Shown piece by piece: positions 15,139 through 23,910 of a DNA stretch of 38,097 nt (its first letter is position 1; every line of letters starts with the position of its first letter). The stretch is from Clostridia bacterium. Its GTDB lineage: Bacteria > Bacillota > Clostridia > Christensenellales > Borkfalkiaceae. The notes under the pieces were generated by a model. That model saw nothing but the letters and a program-made list of their open reading frames with translations. It ran no database searches and had not been told where the DNA came from. The translations under genes and the position numbers were made by a program. The DNA is taken from positions 1 through 38,097 of the forward strand of contig CAAGGZ010000148.1 in NCBI GenBank assembly GCA_900769545.1. The letters run 5' to 3'.

Positions 15139-15722
15139 GAATTTCGGGAATCAAACGCAAGACGGGCGAAACGGATATTGCGTTGCAATTAAATTTGGAC
15201 GGAAAAGGCGTTTCCGATATTCACAGCGGTTGCGGATTTCTTGACCACATGCTGACGCTCTTTTCCAAACATTCGGGCTTTGATTTGACGGTATCCTGCA
15301 AAGGCGATACCGAGGTGGATTATCACCACACAACGGAGGATATTGGGATTGCGCTCGGGAAAGCGTTTTTCGAGGCGCTCGGCGATAAAAAAGGTATTAC
15401 CCGTTACGGAGATATTATTCTGCCTATGGACGAAACGTTGATTATGTCGGCGGTGGATATTTCGGGCAGAGATTATCTTGCGATGGAGTTAGCCATTCCT
15501 GCGGAGAAAGTAGGTGATTTTGACACGGAGCTTTGCGAGGAGTTTTGGCTGGCTTTTGTTCGGGAATCCAAAGTAACATTGCACGTGAAACAATTGGCGG
15601 GAAAGAACGCGCACCACATTATTGAGGGCGTGTTCAAGGCGGTTGCAAGGTCGCTTGGAAAAGCGACGGCAATCGATGAAAAACGCGCGGAAGAAATCCC
15701 GTCCACAAAAGGAGTTCTATAA
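15135..15722 (+). CDS. hisB: Imidazoleglycerol-phosphate dehydratase
   Basis: HisB removes water from imidazole-glycerol phosphate using two manganese ions. At 195 residues it is the monofunctional form without the fused N-terminal phosphatase seen in enterobacteria. The metal-binding histidine clusters are present: CGFLDHML near 36, DYHHTTEDIG near 62 and the repeat-related KNAHHIIEGVFKA near 160. The start overlaps hisC, and the stop shares one base with the hisH start (TAATG), so translation is coupled along the cluster. Confidence 0.97.
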   Translation: MRISGIKRKTGETDIALQLNLDGKGVSDIHSGCGFLDHMLTLFSKHSGFDLTVSCKGDTEVDYHHTTEDIGIALGKAFFEALGDKKGITRYGDIILPMDETLIMSAVDISGRDYLAMELAIPAEKVGDFDTELCEEFWLAFVRESKVTLHVKQLAGKNAHHIIEGVFKAVARSLGKATAIDEKRAEEIPSTKGVL

Positions 15723-16336
15723 TGATAGCAATCGTAGATTACGGCGTTGGGAACTTGTTTTCCCTGTATTCGTCTTTCAAACGCGTAGGGGCGGACATTG
15801 TCGTTACGTCAGATAAAAAGACCATTCAAAACGCAGAAAAAGTCATTCTTCCAGGGGTAGGCGCTTACGCGGACGCGGTGAAGAAGCTCGTGGAAACGGG
15901 TATGGACGAAGTCATTCGTGGGGAAGTAAAAAAAGGCAAATACGTTATGGGGATTTGCTTGGGAATGCAGCTCCTGTTTGATAAGAGCTTCGAATACGGC
16001 ATTCACGAAGGCTTAGGTATGATTCACGGCGACGTTATTCCCATGAGAGGGTTTATTCCCAATACGTTAAAAGTACCGCATATTGGTTGGAATAAATTGC
16101 TTATCGAAAAGCCGCATTTCTTGTTTAAGTATTGCAACGATAGGGAGTACGTATATTTCGTGCACTCGTATTTTGCAACCAACTGTCAGGAAAATATTAT
16201 TGCAACGATGGAGTATGGCGAAAAGCTGACCGCTTCGGTGGCAAAAGACAACGTTTTGGGTTGCCAGTTCCATCCCGAAAAGAGCGGTGATAGCGGCTTA
16301 AATATTCTGCGCGCATTTTGCGAACAATCAGATTAA
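15722..16336 (+). CDS. hisH: Imidazole glycerol phosphate synthase, glutaminase subunit
   Basis: HisH is a class I glutamine amidotransferase that feeds ammonia to HisF. The 204-residue protein has the opening DYGVGNLFSL, the nucleophile elbow GICLGMQLLF with Cys79, and the His-Glu pair in QFHPEKSGDSG near 180. GGAG lies six bases ahead of ATG 15722. It is coupled to hisB by the TAATG overlap and is 25 bases from hisA. All catalytic residues are present. Confidence 0.97.
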   Translation: MIAIVDYGVGNLFSLYSSFKRVGADIVVTSDKKTIQNAEKVILPGVGAYADAVKKLVETGMDEVIRGEVKKGKYVMGICLGMQLLFDKSFEYGIHEGLGMIHGDVIPMRGFIPNTLKVPHIGWNKLLIEKPHFLFKYCNDREYVYFVHSYFATNCQENIIATMEYGEKLTASVAKDNVLGCQFHPEKSGDSGLNILRAFCEQSD

Positions 16337-16361
16337 GAGTAGAGTTGAGGAGAACAGGAAA

Positions 16362-17075
16362 ATGAAAATTTTTCCCGCAATAGATTTATACGACGGCAAA
16401 GCGGTGCGCCTATTCAAAGGCGATTATCAGCAAATGACGGTGTATAGCGACGATCCCGTGTCGATTGCTAAGGATTTTGAAAAAAAGGGAGCAAAATATA
16501 TCCACGTAGTGGATTTAGAAGGCGCTCAAAGCGGAGCTCCTGCGCATTTGCACGTTATCGAGAGAATTGTAAAAGAGACGAATTTATTTTTGGAAACGGG
16601 GGGCGGAATCCGCAATATGCAAACGGTAGACGCATATCTTTCCCGTGGCGCAAGTCGAGTAATTTTAGGCACTTCTGCCGTTACCGACGAAACTTTTTTA
16701 AAGGCGGCGTTGGAAAAATACGGCGATAAAATCGCCGTGGGCGCGGATATAGCCGACGGTAAAATTGCCATCAAAGGTTGGAAGGAAAAATCCGAGTACA
16801 GCGCGGAGGATTTTCTGCAAAAAATGCAAACGCTTGGCGTGAAAACGATTATTTGTACGGATATTTCTAAGGATGGAGCAATGCGTGGCGCCAATGTAGA
16901 GCTCTATAAAACGATAGGCGAAAAGTACGCGCTCAACGTGATTGCTTCGGGCGGTGTTTCCACGCTCGACGACGTAAAAGCGTTGGCGGCAATGGGTACG
17001 TACGGCGCAATTATCGGCAAGGCGTACTATATCGGGGCGATTAAACTGGAAGAAGCAATCGAGGTGGCGAAATGA
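16362..17075 (+). CDS. hisA: ProFAR isomerase
   Basis: HisA is a TIM-barrel isomerase that opens the aminoaldose ProFAR to PRFAR. The 237 residues show the catalytic aspartates in PAIDLYDGKAVRLFKGDY (residue 8) and CTDISKDGAMRG (near 170), and the phosphate-binding GGGIRN and ASGGVSTLDD loops. GAGGAG precedes ATG 16362. The end overlaps hisF by four bases, and the two proteins share ancestry and fold. Confidence 0.97.
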   Translation: MKIFPAIDLYDGKAVRLFKGDYQQMTVYSDDPVSIAKDFEKKGAKYIHVVDLEGAQSGAPAHLHVIERIVKETNLFLETGGGIRNMQTVDAYLSRGASRVILGTSAVTDETFLKAALEKYGDKIAVGADIADGKIAIKGWKEKSEYSAEDFLQKMQTLGVKTIICTDISKDGAMRGANVELYKTIGEKYALNVIASGGVSTLDDVKALAAMGTYGAIIGKAYYIGAIKLEEAIEVAK

Positions 17076-17830
17076 TTACGAAAAGAATTATTCCCTGTTT
17101 GGACGTGAAGGACGGAAAAGTAGTAAAAGGGGTCAATTTTGCAGGCTTGAAAGACGTAGCCTCGCCTTTGGAATTGGCGGCATATTATTCGGAGCACGGC
17201 GCAGACGAGCTGGTTTTTTATGACATTACGGCTTCGGCAGAGGGTAGAACGCTCTTTATTGACGTTTTGCGTGAGGCGGCAGGCTCGATATTCATTCCCT
17301 TGACGGTAGGCGGCGGTATTTCGTCGCTTGCCGATTTCGAGCGAGTGCTTTCCTGCGGCGCGGATAAAGTGAGCGTCAATTCAGGCGCAATTAAAAATCC
17401 CGAGCTTATCCATGAAGCGTCGAGAAAATACGGCGCGCAGTGCGTTGTGCTTTCGGTGGACGTAAAGAGAGTGAACGGCGCGTTTCACGTTTTTGCGAAA
17501 GGCGGCAGAGAGGATACGGGCTTGGAAGCAATGGAATGGATTAAGCGTTGTGTAGATTGCGGCGCAGGCGAAGTCGTCGTCAATTCTATGGATACGGACG
17601 GCGTGAAAAAAGGGTTTGATTTGGAGCTTTTGAAAGCGGTTTGCAACGTAGTAGACGTACCCGTAATTGCGTCGGGCGGCGCAGGCAGTCAGCAAGATTT
17701 TGTCACGCTGTTTAAAGAAATTCCCGAAATTGACGCTGGGTTAGCGGCTTCGGTGTTCCATTTCAAGGAAATAGAAATCAAAGATTTAAAGAAATCGTTG
17801 CGTGAAAACGGCGTCAACGTGCGTTTATAA
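17072..17830 (+). CDS. hisF: Imidazole glycerol phosphate synthase, cyclase subunit
   Basis: HisF uses ammonia from HisH to cyclise PRFAR into imidazole-glycerol phosphate and AICAR. The 252-residue barrel opens with RIIPCLDVKDGKVVKGVNF, has the phosphate loops VGGGISS and ASGGAG, and carries the second catalytic aspartate in LSVDVKRVNG near 130. GAGGTGG upstream lies inside hisA. The AICAR product feeds purine synthesis, and guaB/guaA are elsewhere in this window but not linked. Confidence 0.97.
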   Translation: MITKRIIPCLDVKDGKVVKGVNFAGLKDVASPLELAAYYSEHGADELVFYDITASAEGRTLFIDVLREAAGSIFIPLTVGGGISSLADFERVLSCGADKVSVNSGAIKNPELIHEASRKYGAQCVVLSVDVKRVNGAFHVFAKGGREDTGLEAMEWIKRCVDCGAGEVVVNSMDTDGVKKGFDLELLKAVCNVVDVPVIASGGAGSQQDFVTLFKEIPEIDAGLAASVFHFKEIEIKDLKKSLRENGVNVRL

Positions 17831-17839
17831 GAGGTGAAT

Positions 17840-18490
17840 ATGATTCAAATAGAAGAACTTAAATTTGATAAAGACGGATTGATTCCGGCAATCGTTGTGG
17901 ACGTTATGACAAAGGAAGTCCTCACGCTTGCTTATATGAGCAAAGAAAGCTTACAAATTACAATGGACGAAAAACGCACTTGTTTTTTCAGTAGGAGCCG
18001 TCAACAGCTCTGGAGAAAAGGGGAAACGAGCGGCAACGTGCAGCACGTTGTTTCCATTACGGCGGATTGCGATAAGGACGCTTTGGTCGTCAAGGTAGAC
18101 AAAGAGGGACCTGCCTGTCATACGGGCGAAGAGAGCTGTTTTTTTAACTCCTTGTTCATCAATGAGGAAAAATCGGAGTTCAGTCTTCGCGGCTTGTACG
18201 ATTTATTATTGGGAAGAAAGGCAGACAGACCCGAGGGCTCGTATACCACGTATTTATTCGACAAGGGTTTGGATAAAATCTTAAAGAAAGTCGGCGAGGA
18301 ATGCACGGAAGTCATTATTGCAGGCAAAGCGGATGATAAAAAAGAAACGGTTTATGAAATCGCCGACCTTGCCTATCACGTAATGGTACTTATGGCGCAA
18401 ATGGGAATTATGGTAGAGGAAGTACAGAAAGAGCTCGCTTCCCGTCACGTAATCGATCACAAAGTAAAACAGGAAAAAATGACGAAATAA
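17840..18490 (+). CDS. hisI: Bifunctional phosphoribosyl-AMP cyclohydrolase / phosphoribosyl-ATP pyrophosphatase
   Basis: HisIE performs steps 2 and 3 of histidine synthesis. The N-terminal half is the zinc/magnesium cyclohydrolase (TCFFSRSRQQLWRKGETS near 45-60, TADCDKDA and GPACHTGEESCF with the zinc cysteines). The C-terminal half, from about residue 118, is the pyrophosphatase with KKVGEECTEVIIAGK near 152 and EIADLAYHVMVLM. ATG 17840 was chosen because GAGG at 17831-17834 is five bases upstream; the in-frame GTG 17834 overlaps that site. It is the last gene of the operon. Confidence 0.96.
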   Translation: MIQIEELKFDKDGLIPAIVVDVMTKEVLTLAYMSKESLQITMDEKRTCFFSRSRQQLWRKGETSGNVQHVVSITADCDKDALVVKVDKEGPACHTGEESCFFNSLFINEEKSEFSLRGLYDLLLGRKADRPEGSYTTYLFDKGLDKILKKVGEECTEVIIAGKADDKKETVYEIADLAYHVMVLMAQMGIMVEEVQKELASRHVIDHKVKQEKMTK

Positions 18491-18495
18491 TCATA

Positions 18496-18535
18496 CAAAA
18501 ACACCTTTGGAATGGCAAAAGGTGTTTTTGTTTTG
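18496..18535 (+). terminator. Intrinsic terminator of the ser-his operon
   Basis: AAAACACCTTT (18497-18507) pairs with AAAGGTGTTTT (18518-18528) around a ten-base loop, followed by a T-rich tract. It lies right after the hisI stop. Confidence 0.9.
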
Positions 18536-18558
18536 TAACTTAAATAATTTGTAATGTT

Positions 18559-18619
18559 TATGAAAGGAATCGATTTTTTCGATTTCATAAAAATTTATTA
18601 TCCGAAATAAAAATTTATT
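18559..18619 (+). promoter_or_regulatory. Inverted and direct repeats upstream of the Opp cluster promoter
   Basis: An imperfect inverted repeat (TATGAA 18559-18564 plus ATCGA 18569-18573, against TCGATTTCATA 18579-18589) overlaps the first of two identical 13-base direct repeats, ATAAAAATTTATT at 18587-18599 and 18607-18619, set 20 bases apart. They precede the -35 at 18642. This could be a regulator site or an AT-rich promoter-enhancing element; neither is shown. Confidence 0.45.
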
Positions 18620-18641
18620 TATATATATTTAGGAAGAATGT

Positions 18642-18687
18642 TTGACAAAATATTTTTTTTAGGTTAAAATGATAGTTGTGCTATAAT
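18642..18687 (+). promoter_or_regulatory. Promoter region of the Opp cluster, possibly tandem
   Basis: TTGACA (18642-18647) with a 17-base spacer to TAAAAT (18665-18670) is near consensus. A second -10, TGC-TATAAT (TATAAT at 18682-18687), lies 17 bases further with only a weak -35. The leader to the lipoprotein start at 18772 is about 80-90 bases. Confidence 0.8.
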
Positions 18688-18771
18688 CGGAAAATGGGCT
18701 AAAATGTCAAAATGAGGAAGAATTGCCAATTATCAGATTATTCTCAGAAAGAAAAAAAAGGAAAAAATTCC

Positions 18772-20001
18772 ATGAAAAAAACACTGAAAAGCAAGTTGTT
18801 GATTATCTTAACAGTGCTTGCGTCCCTGTTTGTTTTTGCAGGCTGCAAGGTAACGCAGACGTTGGACGAGTTCCGCGAGGAAAACAATCTCCCTGCGCAG
18901 GTGACGTATTATTCCAACGGCGGTTTGTTTGAAAACAACACCACGCAAAAAGACATATATTACCAAGCCGGTAATAAGGCGGCGGACATCGGTAACGTTA
19001 GTTTTACCAGCGGATCGATTTCCATTTCCCGAGACGATTACGAATTTGTCGGTTGGTATTATGTCGAACTGGACGAAAATGGGGAGCCGATAAAGGACGA
19101 AAACGGCGAAATCGTTTTGGGCGAGGCTGTGGACTTTTCCAAACCCTTGCAGGAAAACGAGCGTTGGACGGTTGCGGCGGCTTGGACGGCGCTTTCCAAA
19201 GTAAAAGTACAGCTTGTTTGCGAAGACGGCGCAACGCTTTCTGTCAGCGATACGCTCTCCTATAAAAACGGCGACGTGATTAAAGAATACAGCTTCACTT
19301 CGACGGGCATTGTACAGAGCACGACAAGCGCTCCTATTAAGGTATTGGAAAATGCGTATTCGTTTGTAGAGTTCTACGCGGACGAAGCTTGTACCACCAA
19401 AGTGGAATGGCCTATCCAAAAGGGCGAAGCAGACGTCTTCATTTACGCAAAGTACATTGAAGGGCATTGGAAGATGCTCAAAGAAGCAAACGATGTAGAA
19501 GACCTGTTTATGAATGCGTACTCCAACAATCGTTATTATCTTGTAAACGATATTGATTGTTCGGTTTTGAAGTATGCGCTTGATCCGATTAAAACGTTCA
19601 ACTGCGAATTGCAGGGTAACGGACATAAAATTAGTAATTTGAAAGTGGAAAAGACCAGACTTTCCAACGCTTCCAAGACCGCAATTTTTGGGGAGCTTTC
19701 AGAAACGGCGGTGATTGAAAACGTAACGTTTGACAATATAACCGTTCGTTATGAAACGATGCCCAACGCATTTGTGGAAACGTATTTGGTTTGTACTTCT
19801 GTAAATGAAAAGGCAACGATAAATAACGTAGCGATAAACGGTAAAATGGAAGTTGTGCTCGCAAACGGCGCTTCGATTGCAAATATCCCTGCAATGGAGG
19901 GCGGCTTTGATAAGAGCCATTGGAAGTTCGGCGGCTTTGAAAAAGATGATGATTACGCCAATATCAACGTGTCGGTGGAATTGATTATAACGCAAAAATA
20001 A
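18772..20001 (+). CDS. Lipoprotein with InlB-like (Listeria-Bacteroides) repeat
   Basis: A 409-residue exported protein. The N-terminus has a basic start, a hydrophobic core and the lipobox-like FAGC (Cys24), so it is probably lipid-anchored outside the membrane. Residues about 45-140 look like an InlB B-repeat (VTYYSNGGLF ... YEFVGWYY ... WTVAAAW), a small beta module found in surface proteins. The C-terminal third (GHKISNLKVEK, AIFGEL, AVIENVTFDN) resembles GLUG-type or beta-helical repeats. ATG 18772 gives a proper signal peptide; an upstream in-frame ATG 18712 would add 20 charged residues. The next gene starts 22 bases later and encodes the Opp-type binding protein, so this may be an accessory surface component. 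Function unknown. Confidence 0.8.
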   Translation: MKKTLKSKLLIILTVLASLFVFAGCKVTQTLDEFREENNLPAQVTYYSNGGLFENNTTQKDIYYQAGNKAADIGNVSFTSGSISISRDDYEFVGWYYVELDENGEPIKDENGEIVLGEAVDFSKPLQENERWTVAAAWTALSKVKVQLVCEDGATLSVSDTLSYKNGDVIKEYSFTSTGIVQSTTSAPIKVLENAYSFVEFYADEACTTKVEWPIQKGEADVFIYAKYIEGHWKMLKEANDVEDLFMNAYSNNRYYLVNDIDCSVLKYALDPIKTFNCELQGNGHKISNLKVEKTRLSNASKTAIFGELSETAVIENVTFDNITVRYETMPNAFVETYLVCTSVNEKATINNVAINGKMEVVLANGASIANIPAMEGGFDKSHWKFGGFEKDDDYANINVSVELIITQK

Positions 20002-20023
20002 AAAACAATAACGGAGGACATAT

Positions 20024-22861
20024 ATGAATAAATCAGCAAATAAGATTTCATCTCTTGCGCTCAGCGCATTGATGGCTCTGTCCATTGTCGGCGGTTCGGC
20101 TATGAATCTTAGCGTAGGCTCGGCAGAAGGACAGTACGATCCCGAAACCAGACCCGTAGTATTCGCTACGGACGCATTGGACGGAAACTTCAATCCCTTC
20201 TTTGCAACGTCGGGTACGGATACCACGATTACGGCAATGACGCAGATTGGTATGTTGACGACGGATGAAGAAGGCAACCCCGTATGCGGCGAAGACGAAG
20301 CTACGGTCGTTTTGGATTACAATGAAACGATGAAGCAGAGCAACGGTCAGCCCACGACGGACGGTACGAAAGCGGCAACGACGGAGTATGAATTTATCAT
20401 CAAGAACGGTATTAAATTCAGCGACGGTGTAGATTTGACGATTAAGGACGTATTGTTCAACCTTTACGTTTACCTTGACCCTGCATACATGGGTTCGGCA
20501 ACTATCTATTCGACGGACATCGTAGGCTTGCAGGCATACCGCACGCAGGATCCTCAGGCTTCTGATGATTCGAATAGCAACGATACTGCAGGCTTTTACA
20601 GCTCTGCTTATGCAAGAGTACAGGCAATGCTCGATTGCTTAGATCCCGATATTAAAGCACCTGTAACCGATGAGATTATCAGCGATATGTTGTTGACGCA
20701 CAAATTGTTCTGCGAGGAAGTACGCTCCGACTGGACAATGAACGCAGGTAGCTTGGAAAGCTATGAAGAAGAATACACCTTCACCGAAGATTGGCAGGTA
20801 TTCTATTTCGTAGAAGGTATTGTTTCGGTAAAATATGCAACCAATGAAAACGGTGTGTATGCGCCCGTAAAGAAAGACGGTAAATATGTAACGAGTCTTG
20901 ACGACGCAGACAGCCCTTACGCAGACGAAATCAACAGCAAGAAGAATGACGAAGCGTTGATTGCGCAATATATCGAACAGTATGACTGCGACAGAACGCT
21001 TGCGCAGGAATATATCGTAAGAGATACGGCAATCAATACCGTAATCGAAACGTATGTTGGCACCGAAGAAGAAATTAAAGACGGCGACTGCAATGCAAAA
21101 ATGGCAGAAGTGCTTTCCTATTGGGCTACGGGCGGTAACGTTATGGACGAGTTTGTTGCAGAAGCAAAGTCCGAATACTACGACAGCTTGAAGGGTGAAG
21201 ACGGTGAGCTCAGCGTTAAAACGATTTCCGGTATCACCACGACTAAGACGAGCAAGGACTACGACGGTAACGACCTTGGCGAAGAACACGACGTGTTGAA
21301 GATTACGATTAACGGCGTTGACCCTAAGGCAATTTGGAACTTCGCATTCTCCGTTGCGCCTATGCACTATTATTCCGATGCGGAAAACACCGCAAAAGCA
21401 AACGGCGTAGATTATTTCGGCGTAGAATTTGCAAACAAGAAATTCTTTGACGAAGTATTGCAAGACCCTGCAAAGAACGGTAAGCCCGTTGGCGCAGGTA
21501 CGTATATGGCAAGCGATGAAAAGGGTAGCGATAACCCTAAATATACTGACTTCTACAAGAACAACTGGGTATATTACAAGCGTAATCCTAACTTTGAAAC
21601 GGTAGGCGAAGGCTTGCACAATGCAAACATTAAATATTTGAGATATAAAGTAGTTGGTACGGACAAAATCCTTAACGCATTGGCTTCGGGCGACATCGAC
21701 TTCGGTGAACCCAACGCAACGGACAGCAACTTGAAGAGAATTGCTGAAATCTCCAACTTGAAATATAAGCAGTACCAGACGAACGGTTACGGTTACGTAG
21801 GCGTTAACCCCAAATTTGTACCCGACATTGAAGTTCGTCAAGCAATTATGAAGGCGATGAACACGTCGTCCATCATCACGAACTACTATACGGAAGCTTT
21901 GGCAGACGTTATTTACAGACCTATGTCTATCACCTCTTGGGCATATCCGAAGGATGAGAACGGTAAGAATATCGGCGAGTATGAAAAGATTTCCTTCACG
22001 AGAACGAGAAGCGAAATCGAAAACTTGGTAGAAAGCGCAGGGTGGGAAAAGAACCCCAGCGATAATAAGTATTATAAAGACGGTAAGAAGTTGAAACTTA
22101 CGTTCACCATCGCAGGTGAAACGACCGACCACCCCGCATACGCAATGTTCGAGGATGCGGCTACCTTCCTTAATGGCTGTGGTTTTGAAATCACCGTAAC
22201 GACGGACATCACGGCGCTCAAGAAATTGGCAACGGGCGGTTTGGAAGTATGGGCAGCAGCATGGTCCTCGACCATTGACCCCGATATGTATCAGGTTTAC
22301 CATAAAGACAGCTCGGCAACCAGCGTTAAGAACTGGGGCTATCCTACGATTATGGCAGATACGACTGGTCAGTTCAACTACGAAAAGAGAATCATTGACG
22401 AATTGAGCACCCTTATCGAACAGGGTCGTGAAACCATCAACCAAGACGAACGTAAAGGCATTTACGCAGAGGCTTTGGATAAGGTTATGGAACTTTGCGT
22501 AGAACTTCCTACCTATCAGAGAAACGACCTTGCCGTTTACAATGCAGACGTTATTGCAACCGAAACGCTCAACGAAAATCCTACGGCTACGGCAGGTGTA
22601 GTGGATAGATTGTGGGAACTCAACTATGTTGGCGCGGCAGGTCTTGGCGGTAATGGCGGAGCGTCTGACGACGGCGGCGGCAGCGGTCTTATCATCGGTA
22701 TCATCGTTGGCGTGGTTGTTCTCGCAGGCGCGGCAGTTGCGGTTATGTTCGTTTTGAAGAAAAAGAAAGCGGCTGAACCTATCATTGTTGAAGAGGAAGA
22801 AGCTCCTGCTGAAGAAGTAGAAGCGCCTACTGAAACGGAAGAAAACACTGACAACGAATAA
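20024..22861 (+). CDS. Oligopeptide-type ABC substrate-binding protein, C-terminally membrane-anchored
   Basis: A 945-residue extracellular solute-binding protein of the OppA/DppA family, much longer than the usual 500-600 residues. It has a signal peptide without a lipobox cysteine, the family opening VVFATDALDGNFNPFF near 43-58 and later KNNWVYYKRNPNF, SGDIDFGEPN and LATGGLEVWAAAWSSTIDPD. Roughly residues 200-400 are an acidic insert not expected in the family. The end is unusual: a Gly-rich linker, a single membrane helix (about 888-911), four lysines and an acidic tail with 13 Asp/Glu in 34 residues. Thus it seems tethered by a C-terminal helix instead of lipid. GGAGG precedes the start. 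It heads the permease and ATPase genes. The substrate is not known. Confidence 0.9.
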   Translation: MNKSANKISSLALSALMALSIVGGSAMNLSVGSAEGQYDPETRPVVFATDALDGNFNPFFATSGTDTTITAMTQIGMLTTDEEGNPVCGEDEATVVLDYNETMKQSNGQPTTDGTKAATTEYEFIIKNGIKFSDGVDLTIKDVLFNLYVYLDPAYMGSATIYSTDIVGLQAYRTQDPQASDDSNSNDTAGFYSSAYARVQAMLDCLDPDIKAPVTDEIISDMLLTHKLFCEEVRSDWTMNAGSLESYEEEYTFTEDWQVFYFVEGIVSVKYATNENGVYAPVKKDGKYVTSLDDADSPYADEINSKKNDEALIAQYIEQYDCDRTLAQEYIVRDTAINTVIETYVGTEEEIKDGDCNAKMAEVLSYWATGGNVMDEFVAEAKSEYYDSLKGEDGELSVKTISGITTTKTSKDYDGNDLGEEHDVLKITINGVDPKAIWNFAFSVAPMHYYSDAENTAKANGVDYFGVEFANKKFFDEVLQDPAKNGKPVGAGTYMASDEKGSDNPKYTDFYKNNWVYYKRNPNFETVGEGLHNANIKYLRYKVVGTDKILNALASGDIDFGEPNATDSNLKRIAEISNLKYKQYQTNGYGYVGVNPKFVPDIEVRQAIMKAMNTSSIITNYYTEALADVIYRPMSITSWAYPKDENGKNIGEYEKISFTRTRSEIENLVESAGWEKNPSDNKYYKDGKKLKLTFTIAGETTDHPAYAMFEDAATFLNGCGFEITVTTDITALKKLATGGLEVWAAAWSSTIDPDMYQVYHKDSSATSVKNWGYPTIMADTTGQFNYEKRIIDELSTLIEQGRETINQDERKGIYAEALDKVMELCVELPTYQRNDLAVYNADVIATETLNENPTATAGVVDRLWELNYVGAAGLGGNGGASDDGGGSGLIIGIIVGVVVLAGAAVAVMFVLKKKKAAEPIIVEEEEAPAEEVEAPTETEENTDNE

Positions 22862-22895
22862 TTCTTAAAATAAACGAAAAAGTGAAGAAAAACAG

Positions 22896-23900
22896 ATGGT
22901 AAAATACTGTATAAAACGAATTCTTCTCTCTCTGTTGATTCTGTTCGGCGTATCGGTAATCTTGTATTTCCTGGTACGACTGATGCCGATTAGCTACCTT
23001 GAACAAAAGCTGGCAAGCAGTATGGGCAGTAGCGCAGGCGACATCAGTTACGAACAGAGATTGCAGGAGCTGAAGGAATATTACGGACTTGCCGACGACA
23101 GCTTTTGGGGAATTTGCAAAGGCTATTGGGGTTGGCTTGTTAGCTTCGTCCAGGGCGATTTAGGGGTTTCCTTTAAATACAATCGCCCCGTTGGCGACGT
23201 TATCTTTGAAAACATGGGCGTATCCTTTGCGATCTCCTTTGTTTCCTTGATTTTGCAATTATTGATTTCCATTCCCTTGGGTATCAAATGCGCTTGTAAT
23301 CAGTACGGGAAGCTTGACTATGCGGCAACCGTATTTACAATGATTGGTATATCCTTCCCGTCCTTCTTCTTTGGCAGTATCTTGATTAAGATTTTCGCCG
23401 TAGATTTGGGTTGGTTTGAAACGGGCGGTTTACATTCCAATTTGCCCGTTACCGCAAGCGGTTGGACACAGTTTACGGATATGCTTTGGCATTTGGTGCT
23501 CCCGATGCTCGTGCTTGTCATTCTCAATATCGGTTCGATGATGAGATACACCCGTACCAATACCCTCGAAGTATTAAACGCGGACTATATTCGTACGGCA
23601 AGAGCCAAAGGGCTTTCGGAAAATAAAGTCGTTTATAAGCACGTATTCAGAAATACGCTGATTCCGCTTGTAACCACTTTGGCAGGTATTCTGCCCGGGC
23701 TTTTCGGCGGTTCGATGATTACGGAAACGATTTTCGATATTCCCGGGATTGGTAATATCGCATACAGCGCTTTGCGTGAAGGCGATATTCCGTTTATTAT
23801 GGGCTACAATATGTTTATTGCAGTGCTTACGGTCATCGGTATTTTGCTTACCGATATTATGTATGCAGTCGTAGACCCTCGTGTTAAATTGGGCGATTAA
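22896..23900 (+). CDS. oppB: OppB/DppB-type ABC transporter permease
   Basis: A 334-residue inner membrane permease with an N-terminal helix (RILLSLLILFGVSVILYFLV), a large extracytoplasmic loop, about five further helices and the EAA coupling loop DYIRTARAKGLSENKVVYKH near 230, which contacts the ATPases. GDLGVSFKYNRPV and DIPGIGNIAYSALREGD are typical of the OppB/DppB subfamily. The ribosome binding site is weak (GTGAAGA). It lies 34 bases after the binding protein gene and 10 bases before oppC. Peptide or nickel uptake are both known in this family; context favours peptides. Confidence 0.94.
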   Translation: MVKYCIKRILLSLLILFGVSVILYFLVRLMPISYLEQKLASSMGSSAGDISYEQRLQELKEYYGLADDSFWGICKGYWGWLVSFVQGDLGVSFKYNRPVGDVIFENMGVSFAISFVSLILQLLISIPLGIKCACNQYGKLDYAATVFTMIGISFPSFFFGSILIKIFAVDLGWFETGGLHSNLPVTASGWTQFTDMLWHLVLPMLVLVILNIGSMMRYTRTNTLEVLNADYIRTARAKGLSENKVVYKHVFRNTLIPLVTTLAGILPGLFGGSMITETIFDIPGIGNIAYSALREGDIPFIMGYNMFIAVLTVIGILLTDIMYAVVDPRVKLGD

Positions 23901-23910
23901 GGAGGACGTT

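Noticed and set aside
20639..22444. 601-codon open frame on the minus strand inside the binding protein gene
   Set aside because: It is antisense to a gene with clear family motifs, has a composition typical of shadow frames and shows no recognisable domain or ribosome binding site.
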